A stretch of 64,000 bases of DNA, from the NCBI GenBank assembly GCA_050084515.1, contig CM114271.1, forward strand, positions 67,332,001-67,396,000, in the 5' to 3' direction. The position numbers and the translations under genes were made by a program. Of the stretch, positions 12,003-23,004 are shown one piece after another. Position 1 is the stretch's first letter. Each line of letters starts with the position of its first letter. The notes under the pieces were generated by a model. That model was not told the DNA's origin and did not search any database. It was given only the letters and a program-made list of their open reading frames with translations. The stretch is from Blasia pusilla. Its lineage: Eukaryota; Marchantiophyta; Marchantiopsida; Blasiales.

Positions 12003-12540
12003 TCCAGTTCACATAAAGGACTTAAGTTCCGATTTTTAATCCACACCCAAAATTGTTTCCTAAGGAGAAAGAGATCGGTCTATGCTTGATCCATTAATCA
12101 AAATTGAAGTTCTCATAGGCGTTTAGGAACTTACCTAATGGAACTTGCGGACACATGCAACTAATGGAACTTGAGGACACATGCAAACATCGAGACGAGA
12201 AGTACCAAAATATCTTCAATAAATGAAGTATATCTCTCCATCAACAAGGTCTCTCAAATGTGCACATACACACACATTCTCTCTATCATGTCAAACCAAA
12301 CCCACTCTCTTAATGAGAGGCTTGGGTTACACACACAAGGCAAGGAGGACCAAGGAGGACCCGAAATAGTTGCATACCTCAATATATGTATCCCGATGCT
12401 CCACAACCGCCAAGTTCTCAAACGCCATAGGCATCACTCTCCGCAACAACTCAGCCCTCTGAGAACATACTCACATCCATACATCTGGGTCATCGAGGTT
12501 CAACACCTCACCAACATCTCGACAAATGGCCATAGGTAAA
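12003..12540. repeat. LTR-like sequence; inverted copy at 36.7 kb
   Basis: Bases 12,225-12,360 read in reverse complement match 36,658-36,788 closely: both hold GGTCCTCCTTGCCTT, CCTCTCA, GAGAGTGG(G/A)TTTGGTTTGACATGA and ACCTTGTTGATGGA in the same order. A weaker plus-strand relative lies at 35,270-35,430. A small direct duplication (CTAATGGAACTTG then GGACACATGCAA) sits at 12,134-12,185. Given its place after the integrase remnant, it may be the 3' LTR of the minus-strand Gypsy element, but I could not pair it with a 5' LTR in the same orientation. Confidence 0.5.
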
Positions 12541-13490
12541 TCCGGCTCCCGGACATAAAGTAGCAAGGTACGATGAGAGAGACGCTAAGGATGCCTTCCT
12601 ATTGAATCTCTACTCCATTGCCAACCTCCAAAACAGGAGGGCCCAATCTTGAATCTCTTCGGTGACCTCTCTACAAGCATACTTATGTAAACCTCTCTTC
12701 ACCGTCTGCACAACCCTATCCGCTAGTCCATCCGCCTCAAGATGATCTCACAAAGTGGTGCGGTGGTCGATCAACGCCTGATCGTAGAAGGCCTAAAACT
12801 CCCCCCAAAACTCCATACCCTAGTCTGTCAACACCTTTGCTAGTGCGCCATATTATGACTTAGCACTCTATCTAGGAAGGCATACGCTACTCCCTCACTT
12901 GCTTTGTCATGAAATGCAACCAACTCTATCTACTTCGAGTAGTGTTCGACCATCACCAACACATAACTACTTTGGCGCTCTGTCGAAGGTAAAGGTCTTC
13001 CAAAATCCAAACTCCATCTATAACCTAAATCCATGATCAGAAATGGATGCAACTGTGGAGTCGAAGCATTGAACGATGTCGAGACCCGATCGCACACCAT
13101 TCACCTAGCAACAAACTGCTTAACGTTAATCTACATGCCTCCCCATCAATACTGTATTTGGAGCAAGTTGTACATCCACTTCACTCCAAAATGATCCAAC
13201 TCCTCGTGGGCATGCCGCACGAAAAGTCCTCTCTATGAAGGATGAGGCACTACACGTACTCTATCATCCTCCGAAACTCGCAACACATGTATTCCATCCC
13301 ACCTGAACCATGTGGCTTGTTGTAGGATCCAATCCCACTCTCTAGCCCCCACTATGCTCATGACGCTGCCAGTACGCAGGTACTCCAAGACTATTCCATC
13401 CTCATGAATATCTCGGCCACCTATCGTCTCCTCAAGGGCCTCTCGATCCAAGGACTCTCCATGAAACCTCGCCATCAAAGTCTAAACACT
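12541..13490 (-). pseudogene. Ty3/Gypsy integrase remnant
   Basis: On the minus strand, broken frames give an integrase H2C2 zinc domain (RHAHEELDHFGV, then QFVAR with one Cys lost, then VCDRV). Downstream come fragments of the catalytic core, including YRWSLDFGRPLP and SYVLVMVEHYSK, the usual Gypsy wording around the first catalytic Asp. Stop codons interrupt it every 20-60 codons. It lies directly downstream of the RNase H and RT remnants, the normal Ty3/Gypsy order (RT, RNase H, INT). Confidence 0.75.
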
Positions 13491-13749
13491 ATCACTCTCC
13501 ATATCCAACAAGCCCAAAATAGGCTGACGGGAGCCATCCTGGCACCAACTCCTCATCACTCTCTCCATACCAATGAGCTCTAGTCGCATCTCTTTGACTC
13601 GGGCATGGATTAAGGCTCAAACCATATGCATCTTGGATGAGCGTCTTAGGTTTATGAACCACCAGGAAATCATACTCCTACAACAATAGAGCCCACCTCT
13701 CAAGCTTCCCAATAAGCTTTTCGAACTTCATCAACCATTTAAGTGGCTG

Positions 13750-14860
13750 ATGATCAATGATGATGGTAAATACGTTGTCGAATAACTAATAGTTGAATTG
13801 CGCGACAACCCATACAACAACCATCCACTCACCCTCATACGAGCTATACTTCACCTCTACACCATTGTTTGAGCAACTAGAGTAATCCACCACGAACTCT
13901 CTACCCTCATCGTCATGTTGGGTAAGCACCGCTCCAAGCCCCAACATGTTGCAATCTGTACGCAATTGGAAATGACACCCCCTAATCGGTTTCCTCAATA
14001 TTGGTGCGGATGCCAACCTGTCCTTGAGCAAGCTGCAATGCTCTCTTCTGCTCATCCCCCCACTGCCACTTGTGATCCAACTTGGTTAGCAAGGTTAGCG
14101 GCTTCGCAATCGAATTGAAACCCTTAACATACCATCGATAGAAATTCATAAATCCTATGAATGTATGAACTCGACTCACATCTGTAGGGAGTGGAATGGG
14201 TGAAATAGCCTCTACCTTCGTCTACTACACACCAAGGCCACCTGGGTATATTGTGTGAACCAAATACTCAATCTGGTCTTAGAGGAACTTGCACTTGATT
14301 GGATGTAGCTTCAGCCCATGTAACTGTAATCATCAAAACACCTCTTCTAGATGTCGCTCATGCTCCTCAACTGTGGCCCTAAAGACTACGACGTCATGAA
14401 TATAACACCAAGCAAAATCTAGACCTGCCAAGATCCTATCCATGACCCTATGAAACTCACTTGGAGCGTTCTTTAACCCAAATGGTAAGAACCACCACTA
14501 GTACAAGCAATCCTTCATGTGAGGATTGATGCCCCAAAATGTCGTCTTCTGCCTGCCCTCCAATCTAATAGGCAGTTGATGATATCCGACTCCCGGATCC
14601 AATACACCAAAGTACTTTGCATGCCCAATAGCATCAAAGATTTCCTCAGGGGTGGGCAGGGAAAACCTATCGGATTGGACTTCGTCTGCCGATTGATAGG
14701 TCGGTAATCTCCACACATCCGGGTATCTGTCCAATTGCCATCCGCATCCTTCTTGGCGGACATGATTGTGGTAGATGCATATCCTCCATGCAACATCTCC
14801 ACTAGTCCAGCTCCAACCAAGTTCTGGCTTATGCTCTGAATCAGAGCCCTCTCCATATTA
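13750..14860 (-). pseudogene. Ty3/Gypsy reverse transcriptase and RNase H remnant
   Basis: Reading right to left on the minus strand: the RT fingers/palm with CGDYRPINRQT (about 14,690), RFSLPTPEEIFDAIGHAKYF, LDPGVGYHQLPI and FLPFGLKNAPSEFHRVMDR. The catalytic box near 14,395 reads YIHD where active enzymes have YxDD, so the site is lost. Then come the connection and RNase H segment, FIGFMNFYRWYVKGF, IAKPLTLLTKL, LGLGAVLTQHDDEGREFVV and EVKYSSYEGE. Several frameshifts and stops separate these pieces. Element A copy A1 lies immediately upstream, between this block and the protease/methyltransferase half of the same element. Confidence 0.85.
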
Positions 14861-15300
14861 CTCTACCTGTAGGGTCGTTGAAAGATCGACGTGTCGCTAG
14901 ATAACCCAATGCCGATCCCTCGACCCTTATGCGTACCCAAATCCTGCATGCTGAATGCAAAACAACTCAATCTTATAACTCCTCAAGAATTGATGTATTT
15001 GGCTCCCCTCTCCTCATGTGAACTTAGGACCTAAATTTTGCTCCAAAGTCTCCATTATGACTTTGGTAGGACTCTTCGGTGCGGGTATCAGTGGTGGAAC
15101 CCGTCTCGGAAAACAGAACTTGAATGCTCCCTTGCAACCAACTGCAAGATCTATCTCCTCCATGTGGAGTATCCGCAACCACGCTCGATGCTATCATCTC
15201 TCGGCATACCTGCAAAATATCCCAAGACATCCAAGGGTGTCTCTCTCGATCATCCCTATTGTGTTGATCTCCGCGAGTATCACCCTGAGCCGAGGAGCGG
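14861..15300 (-). pseudogene. Gypsy pol sequence upstream of RT, cut by element A1
   Basis: Minus-strand frames such as 15,230-15,024 (SWDILQVCREMIASSVV onward) continue the Gypsy polyprotein upstream of RT up to the terminal repeat of element A1 at 15,301. The matching continuation appears on the other side of A1, from 27,874. Confidence 0.5.
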
Positions 15301-15356
15301 TAAGAGGAGAGGAAGAGAGGAGAGAGGAGAGAGGAAGAGAGGAGAGAGGAGAGAGG
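15301..15356 (+). repeat. Left terminal inverted repeat of A1
   Basis: A tract of GAGAGG/GAAGAG repeats starting TAAGAGG. It is followed by a conserved subterminal segment (TCAACCGAAA, GATACT, TTGAAGAGAGTTT) shared with A2 (from 48,472) and A3 (from 54,094). Confidence 0.85.
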
Positions 15357-15715
15357 AAACTAGGGTCAACCGAAATAGATACTCTTTTTTGAAGAGAGTT
15401 TCTGTTGGGTTGAAGAGAGGAAAATTTTGGTTTGAAATTTTTTGCACTTTTTTGTTCATATATTAAGCAGTCCCACAGTTTTCTTTTCCTCTTCCATATT
15501 TTGGCAACCCCTCTGCGTCCGACGAGTTGCAAATTGCACAAAATTTTGAAAAGTGAAAAATCAGTGGAATCATAAGTGTGGAACCAATCACTTTTTCCAT
15601 CCAAGGTCTCAAAATAATCATCATGCGGGCCAAGGGAAGGGGCTGAATAGAGTTCAAGCTCGAAGTGAAGGTTGAGAAAAAAATAAAAGTACAATCTAAA
15701 ACCTCCTTTGCATCC

Positions 15716-18700
15716 TCAAAGTGGTTTCTTTAAAATACTTCGAACTTCTTTGAGGGACAGAATTGGTTGGTGGATTCCTACTCCTACCTCCGACTCTCTT
15801 AAAACTACCAGCAACACATAGTACATGTGCTTACAAGGGAAATACCTTTTGCCACTTGTCTCTCTTTGGACAAAGTCATCACATGAACATGTGGGAAAGC
15901 AATAGATGTGCACCACATACAACCCTGTGACACTTGAATTTCTGAGTGTCGTTCACGACCCAATACATCCTTCCTATTCCATTGCCATCAAGACATCTTT
16001 CGTGGCGATGATCTCCATTTTTGCCTCCCCCAGAAAGCTGCTGCATTCGCTTTGCTCTCTCCACCGTTGGCTTTGCACATTCTATTTCTCTTCACCCCAT
16101 TTCTAGACTCAAAGCAGAAATAATGGATTGAGATCATCCACCTTCTCGGGTACATGTTGACATCAATCTTGGGTTGAATACTGAAATCGAAGGTCTGTAA
16201 TCTATTGAACATGCTCCGAACTTCCCCGTCTATGAGTGTTGAAACCGGCACTTGTAAGATTGTCCACCGTCTTGAGTGCGATTCGTGCACCGCAACGATG
16301 GGTCAAATCGTGGGGGTATTCGGGAGCTCCAATGGCAGCCGGATAAGACTTCCGAAAGCGCAAGATTCATTTGGGCGAAGAAGTACTTCAATTGATCCCC
16401 GGTCCTCGTGAAACGATCAAGTTTTGAGTCCCCAAAACCCAGCAGAGGTCGCCCAGTCCTTATGCAGATTCTTATTTAGGAAAGTGCCGCATGCTCTCCT
16501 AATGCCATCAGATCCTGCCTATTGCATGTGGGTCCATGTCTGGGTTGCTCGAGATATATGCCACCGTTTTAGGTTGCAATCCACCTCCATTACTTTGGAA
16601 TCCCATATTGTTGAACCACCCCAAAGGTGACGTAACATTCTTGGATGTTAAGAACTTCCAAAGAACGGAGGGCTTTTGAAATAAAACATTCACTGATTTT
16701 GGAGAAGTAACTCCATCACGGATTTGGGACGGGTCCGGGGTCCCCGAATACCTGGGCGGTGTAATTTCCTCATCCAAATCAATCACCGGATTCGTTCCTC
16801 GATACTGCCTCTTCACCTGCCTGAAGTCAAGATACTTATCAGGTCTCCACGAGTCTCGTTCAGACTGCTCTACCACCATCTGTATGGGACGTCTTGAAAC
16901 CCGGCCACGAATATCCCTACCTATGTGTACATCTTGCTCGAGTGGACTTCTAGCTACGTACCGGTCAAAGGCTTCGACATACAATTTTTCATCATCAGAT
17001 CTCACAGCCGCCCTGACATAGAGCTCGTAGATCGAAGGCCCTTTTCCTTTTGCTATGCCTTTTGTGAGAAAGATATGGGATGCTGCAGACTGTAGCATTG
17101 CTCTTGCCTGGTCTTGTTGGCATGCCTCCACAAGTGAAATTCGTTGGCATGCTTGTGACGACCTCCAAGAGGAATGAACACTTTCGCTCCACTTGTGTTG
17201 GGGCGGAAGGGCATTTTCATGAACGTTCAATCCTCGCAACGAGCGGCAATGTTAGAAGGGAACGAAAATAACTCAGGAGTCAAAGAAATAAGCGACCTGT
17301 CAGAACCAGACGGGTTGCAGGCCCGAGGCATCCCATGAACGACTCTGCGACCTGTCGGGTCCCGACGTGTTGTAACCTTAAACCCACCTACTGCAACCCG
17401 TCGGGTTCCGACGGGGTTGCAAGGCAGAGGCATCCCATGAACGATTCTGTGACCCGTCGGGTCCCGACGGGTTGCACACTCAGGTTGCACCAAACATCTG
17501 GATGCAACCCGTCGGTTTCCGTCCGGTTGCACCCTTGGGCAACCCGTCGGTTTCCGTTGGGTTGCACACTCGGGCAACCTGTCGGTTTCCGTCGGGTTGC
17601 ACACTCGGGCAACCCGTCGCATTCGACAGCTTGCTTGGTTTCTTGGGTTTGAAATCCATATAATTCCCACGCTTCTCACCCTGAGCTACAACTTTACAAA
17701 CAATTCTCAGCGTGAGCTTGACAAGACAAAATAGTGAACTCACCTGCCGCATGAAGTTTCCCCATTGTCTCATACGTACAGTCCACCAACTCAACCAAGA
17801 GCACAACTCTTTGTACTTCCCCTCAATCGCATGGTTCCTCCACCACCCATGAAGTTCTTCCTGGCATTCCATGGCCTGCTTCAAGGTTTTTCTGTCCTTG
17901 CAGCGTTGGAGTAGAGTGACATGCTCTATCCTCTTATTCTCCTTGATGCAAGATTTGGTGTATCGGGTCACAGACTGTTGCCAATGGAAAGCATCCGACC
18001 TTTCCCTCTCCGGTTGAACCTCTCCACCCCAGAACACTTCCCGGATAGCAATCCACCCAGGTTGTGCATTGTCCGCCATGAACCCATAAATTTCCGTGGC
18101 CTTTTGTTTTCCTTCACCACCTCCAATAAGAGTAACCAGCACATCTTCAAACTGCCAACGTCTTCTGCCTTTACTTCACAGACAAATATAGTTTTGAGTC
18201 CCTTCTCCACATGGTCATAAACGTGAGCACCCATCGTCAACCATCCGTTCAAAGACTCTGTAGCAAATATCAAAAGCTTACCCAGCTCCGTAAAGATCTT
18301 CCCTTCCCTCATTCGATCTATAAGATCGAGGCCACTCGACGGACTGTGGTTGACATTTTGAAGACATAGGCCCTGGATCCCTCACCTCCTTGGCCCATGA
18401 ACTGCCATCTTGAATGAATGGAAATCTGGAGTTGGCCTTGATTCTGGCGATGGCATCCATTTTGGCCGTCTTTCCATCCAGAACTCTTATCTGACGCAGC
18501 AAATTCCGGAAGCATTCAAGATCAGCGAGAAATGCAAGATTTTCCCAGAGTTGTTTCTCCTCAACCGCCGTGATCTCGTCCTGTCCAGGGATTCCAAGCA
18601 ATTTTTCACAAATTTGTGATGCCGTTGTGAGCTTGATCATCCCGGGCTTTGAACCCGGAGAGTTTCTGTAGACCTCGGCTACTTTCTTCGCCACATCCTC

Positions 18701-19749
18701 CTTGATGTGTCTTTGAATTGCATCGGTCACAGGATGAGTGTGGGAGCCAGCATGAATTGCCAGCCTTGTATAGTTTGACGTGGAGCCCAAGTCATGGACA
18801 ATGAAAAATATGTATGCAGGACACGCTCCAACGCAGAAGGGAGATGCCTGACAATGAGGACATCGATGGCCTCCCGGCGGTATGGTGGCACCGACCTCGT
18901 ATGGAGTTTCTGCATTCTTGGGAGGGAATTGCGACGCATTGACTTGCCCGTTGCGCTCTAGATATGGGCATGCTGAACTTCTACACTCCAAGGCTCCCAC
19001 GCATTGGTGGCGGGAGACAATCCAAGGACCATCTGGAATTGAGGCACTGGTCCGTTGAAGCCTGCACCATCGATGACAATCAGACTTTCTGTCCATACCC
19101 TTCAGGCGTCCTCCATCCTTCTTTTGAGCAGGAGCAGCAAGTGGAGGCAACTCAAAAATGCAATTACCATAAACGTGGGCGGCTAAATGTCGACAAGAAT
19201 GTGCTTGAACATTTTCAAGGGCCGAGACGAAAGCAAACTATTGCCTGATACTCGCAAGAGGAACGAGTAGGCGGACAGAGGGCCCGATTGGTGTTCGACA
19301 GATCCACTGAGGTTGATAACATCCGGAATCTCTTCAGGAAAAACAACATTGTTACGAGCGTGCGAAGTTGGAGTCAAAGTCGGATCTGCAGCGCTTGGAG
19401 TTGCAAACATAGAGCTCGGAGCACTAGGAAATTCTAGACCGTCTACTTCGGAAACAGACGAATTCAGGGGCAGGCCGTAAACTTTGTATTGACCATTTGG
19501 TACAGGTAGGAGATTCCATACTTTACGGTCTGAGGTCACTGGCTGGACCGTCTCACCTATTATATCTTCCGTAGCGTCCACCCTAACATCTTTGGATACA
19601 AAGATGGTTCCAATTTTAAGAAGAAATCGAACAGACAGAAAATTTTCATCCACTACTATGAAAGACTCACGAGCTTGGGGTCGAATGATTTCCGATTAAG
19701 GAAGGGCCGCCAGATGACTGCCACAAGTGAGCTTAACATAATTATCCAT
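15716..19749 (-). pseudogene. MULE-like SWIM transposase, A1 copy, broken
   Basis: By comparison with A3, this is a two-exon gene for about 1,170 residues, from ATG at 19,749 (MDNYVKLTC) to a TGA at 15,716. The N-terminal region (19,653-19,183) is followed by a Cys/His-rich zinc domain at 18,900-18,720 (LECRSSACPY, RCPHCQASPFC, ACPAYIFF, SHTHPV), which resembles FLYWCH/GCM1-type fingers in its final C-A and H-x-H-P. The DDE core lies near 18,260-17,750: YDHVEKGLKT, MADNAQPGWIAIREVF with the second Asp, and the F-H-W motif in DAFHWQQSV. An intron (17,238-17,743) follows FMRQ/gtgagt. Exon 2 ends in a SWIM finger (CSCDDF...CKHMYYVLL) near 15,870-15,800. Damage includes a CAA to TAA stop at 19,696 and frameshifts near 19,190 and 16,640. 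The divergent gene is the methyltransferase. Confidence 0.85.
17238..17743 (-). repeat. Transposase intron filled with palindromic GTCGG repeats (A1)
   Basis: The intron donor is CAG/gtgagt (minus strand, at 17,744/17,743) and the acceptor lies just after the palindrome field near 17,238. Bases 17,298-17,625 contain about ten hairpin units of the type CAACCCGTCGG-n-CCGACGGGTTGC with loops such as GTTT and GTCC. Several are half-mutated, for example those reading TTTCCGTCGGG. The equivalent intron in A3 has fewer units and in A2 more, so number and position vary between copies. Confidence 0.8.
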
Positions 19750-19775
19750 TCCAAGAAGATTCCTACGGGAGGAGA

Positions 19776-19814
19776 CTGAGAATGAGAATGAGAATGAGAA
19801 TATTTAATTTATAG
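19776..19814 (-). promoter_or_regulatory. Putative transposase promoter (A1)
   Basis: On the minus strand a TATA-like CTATAAATT lies at 19,814-19,806. It is followed by a (GAGAAT)n-type hexamer repeat, and the start codon follows at 19,749. The same arrangement occurs in A3 (TATA 58,520-58,512, ATG 58,455), while A2 has lost the TATA match. It faces away from the methyltransferase promoter. Confidence 0.55.
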
Positions 19815-19859
19815 TGAATAGGAAACAAATACTCCTAACAGATTTTTACTGACAAGATG

Positions 19860-20765
19860 AATTCGGTGGGTGACATTGTCTGACACAATGGATCCAATTC
19901 TGTAACACATTCAATTCAGTTGCAATATGTTACCGGATTTGGGAAGCAGAGGGTTGCGCATCACACTTGGAACCCATCGGAGTCCTGGTAATTCAAAAAT
20001 TACCCGAAGCTAACCGAAGCCTGCAACCCGTCGGCATCGGACGGGTTGCACGCTTCTGCTAAACATTGTCGAAGCGAGCAACCCGTCGCTCTCCAACGAG
20101 TTGCTCGGATACCGCTCCTTCTTGCCCGAAGATGCCGGAGGCGTGCAAACCGTCTGTTCCCAACGAGTTCCGCGGGTGCCTCCCCTTTTAGCCCAAAGAC
20201 TGCGAGGCGTGCAACCCGTCGCCCTCCAACGGGTTGCGCAAGGGCCTCGCCTTGTGGTGCAGCCAGCCAAACTCCGACGACTTGCACGGGAAGCCCTCGT
20301 TCTTAACCCTTGATGAGGGAAGCGTGCAACCCAACGGTCTCCGACGGATTGCCCAAGATACGTCCCGTTCCCGTCCCAAACACGGCGGAGGCGCGCAACA
20401 TGTCGGTCTCCGACGGGTTGCGCGGGTACCTCGCGTTCTTTTCCAAAGACGACGGAGGCGCTCAACCTGTCGGAGACCGACGGGTTGCTCGCGCACCTGG
20501 CGACGTACCCAGGATGGCGGAGCCGCGCAACCTGTTGGACTCTGACGGGTTGCGCGGGTACCTCGCGTTCTTTACCGAAGACAACGGAGGCGCTCAACCC
20601 GTCGGAGACCGACGGGTTGTTCGCGCAGGTGGCGACGTACCCAAGATGGCGGAGCCGCGCAACTTGTTGGACTCTGACGGGTTGCCATTTTTCACGTCCG
20701 GACTTCCGTAACATCCGGCACGTCGCCGTCGAAAGGACGACGGGACCCAACGGTCAGCCCAACGG
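19860..20765. repeat. Divergent spacer packed with palindromes (A1)
   Basis: This spacer between the two divergent promoters holds roughly a dozen and a half palindromic units with arms CAACCCGTCGG / CCGACGGGTTG and variable centres (CAT, CTCT, GAGA, TCTC and others). They are separated by 30-60 bp of GC-rich linker in which GGAGGCG and GCGGGTACCTCGCGTTCTT recur. Long ORFs on both strands here are artefacts of the palindromes. In A3 most of this spacer is missing. Confidence 0.8.
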
Positions 20766-20774
20766 CTAGAAAAG

Positions 20775-20782
20775 TATAAATA
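20775..20782 (+). promoter_or_regulatory. TATA box of the methyltransferase gene (A1)
   Basis: TATAAATA follows the conserved GGCT(A/C)GAAAAG and precedes GCTCATTTCCG. A2 has the same arrangement with TATAAAGG at 53,056-53,063. The coding start lies about 280 bp downstream. A3 lacks this region entirely. Confidence 0.65.
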
Positions 20783-22241
20783 GGGCAAAAATCGCTCATT
20801 TCCGGTTTCCCATTTCGCGATCTTCATTCCTCACTCTCCCGCGCAGCAGTTGATTAGATACGAAGGGGCATTTCACACGGCGACACATTGCGAGTCGATA
20901 GGAGGGAACAAGAGCGAGACCGTTCGACGCAATGACAGCGAGACGGTTCGACCGAGCGATCGCGGGACGATTCGAGCTACCCATCAAGGCAATTCGAGCT
21001 CCCATCTCGACATCAGCAAGGTGACTGATCAAGAGATTCGTCGTGGACATAGGTGGAGGCATTTCCGACGAGGAAAAAATCACAAGCCAACAAGTCTGGG
21101 AGCTTCACTCCGAAGTCCATTAGGACTCCTGCGTCACCTTCTCCTGGGCCTCGTTCGGCGAATGAAATTAGGCAACAGGAAATCGAGGAGCGGGAAAGGG
21201 AAGCGGAGATGCACAACCAAGTGCTTCTTGCAAGACGTGTTCAAGAGGCGCTAGATAAGCGAAACGCAGAGGCCGAGCGTCGCAGGCCTTGAAGAAAAGG
21301 ATCGCCGATTTAAAAGAGAGAAAAGAAGCGCCTGGACGGCGTCGGTGAGAGGGCGAATTGGCTAAAGCGAGGAGGGAAAAGCGATAGCCATTGACGATAG
21401 CCCAGCCCGTCCAACCGCAAGTGTTGAGATGCGGAAATGTCCCCACGAAGTCCGGGGACACAATCAACATAGTGGAAACGCCAGAAGTTGAAATCGATGA
21501 CGACGAGGTCATGAGGACCGCCAGCGTGGATATGGTGGACATTGCCGAAGAAGGCGGAGAGCGGTCATTCTCGACTCCAAGCCCGGCGGAGGACATCGAC
21601 CTCTATCGGATCGACGAGTTCCCAGTCGATTTGCCAGCCTCTCTCTCAGACAAGTTAGCTGGTCAAGAAACCGACCCCATTTTCGAGCGGGTAAGAGAGG
21701 TTCTGGGTTTTTTGAATTATGTGAATTGCAATTCATTGGGATTTCGGTGTAGCTTATTCCTCTTGTCCCGGTTTTGTGGTGGTAAAGCAGATGGCACTCA
21801 TGGAGGGCCCAACGCCCGAGGATTCCACTGCGATTGTGGACAATGGAATACATCCGCGAAATTCAGTCCGACGAGGACATCGCGAAGCTAAAACAATCGG
21901 CGGCGAAAGCATCCTACGTTGAAATCTTTCCTCCGTTCTATGTTCAGCCTTACAACGAGCATGGAACCCAAGCTCTAGTTACCGAGGAGGACTTGGAAAA
22001 GCTCGACACATTCTGGAGGATGCGAGACCAGGACTTCAGAAGGCAAGTTGAGGGCACGGAATTCAGCCTGGATGAGGAATCTGCATTTCTTCATGGGATG
22101 GAAATCCGGAGTTCATGGCGTGGACCAAGTTTGCGGAGGAGCGCCCAACTCATTGAGGCACATTTCGCCTGAAGCGGTGGTCCTTCATCCATACCCTCAT
22201 CACATGGCGACGGTGGAGATGGCAATGCATGCCATGAACAC

Positions 22242-23004
22242 GTGAGTATCTTTAACACTTTCGCAACTCGTCGGACTCCGACGAGTTGCTTGATTGATGA
22301 ATGGGTTAGGTTTGTTTTTGCCGAAAGCAACTCGTCAGACTCTGACGGGTTGCTCAACTGCACGCTTTTTCGGATGTTTTTTTAAGATTGCAACTCGTCG
22401 GACTCCGACGACTTGTTTGATTGAACATAGATTTAACTAGTTTTGGCCCAAAGCAAATCGCCGAGTCAACGGGTTGCTCGACAAAGTCGCCTTGTGAGGA
22501 TGTTTTTGAAGAATGCAAGTCGTCGTCGGAGTCCGGCGAGTTGTTCGAATGAGTGCAGGTTTAGAAGGTTTTTTCCCCAAAGCAACCTGTCGGAGTCAGA
22601 CGGGTTGCTTGCCTCGAAGTTTTTTTTCCCCAAAGCAACCCGTCGGACTTCGACGGGTTGATTTCGGCCAAAAACAGTTTCGAGGCAAGCAACCCGTCTG
22701 ACTCCGACAGGTTGCTTTGGGGAAAAAACCTTCTAAACCTGCAGTCACTCGAACAACTCGTCGGAGTCCGACGAGTTGCATTCTTCAAAACATCCTCGAC
22801 AAGCGACTTTGTCGAGCAACCCGTCGGACTCCGACGGTTTGCTAACCAGGCATTAGCAAATCTGAATGCAATCCGTCGGACTCCGACGGGTTGCATCATT
22901 TAGCTCGTTGCTAGAATCCGACCTTGAGCTGTGACGACCCATCGAAGTTCGACGGGTTGTAGGAACCCATGTAATTTCCTGACGGGTTGAGTTTGGATGT
23001 GCAG
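22242..23004 (+). repeat. Methyltransferase intron 2 filled with palindromes (A1)
   Basis: The donor is AACAC/gtgagt and the acceptor gtgcag/GATTG. Between them lie about 14 hairpin units, many as CAACTCGTCGGACTCCGACGAG-type where both arms carry the same C-to-T/G-to-A change relative to the CAACCCGTC form. Linkers include repeated AAGGTTTTTTCCCC and CAAGCGACTTTGTCG stretches, themselves inverted relative to one another. Confidence 0.8.

Noticed and set aside
17335-17679. Overlapping frames in the transposase intron that could look like a repeat protein
   Set aside because: They lie between a clear splice donor and acceptor and consist of translated palindromes; the corresponding frames differ in A2 and A3.
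20010-20750. Long open frames on both strands (246 codons on the minus strand and others on the plus strand) across the spacer
   Set aside because: The frames stay open because the GC-rich palindromes lack stop codons in most frames; the translated products are only repeats of NPSxSDGL or PVGxRRVA-type peptides with no domain.
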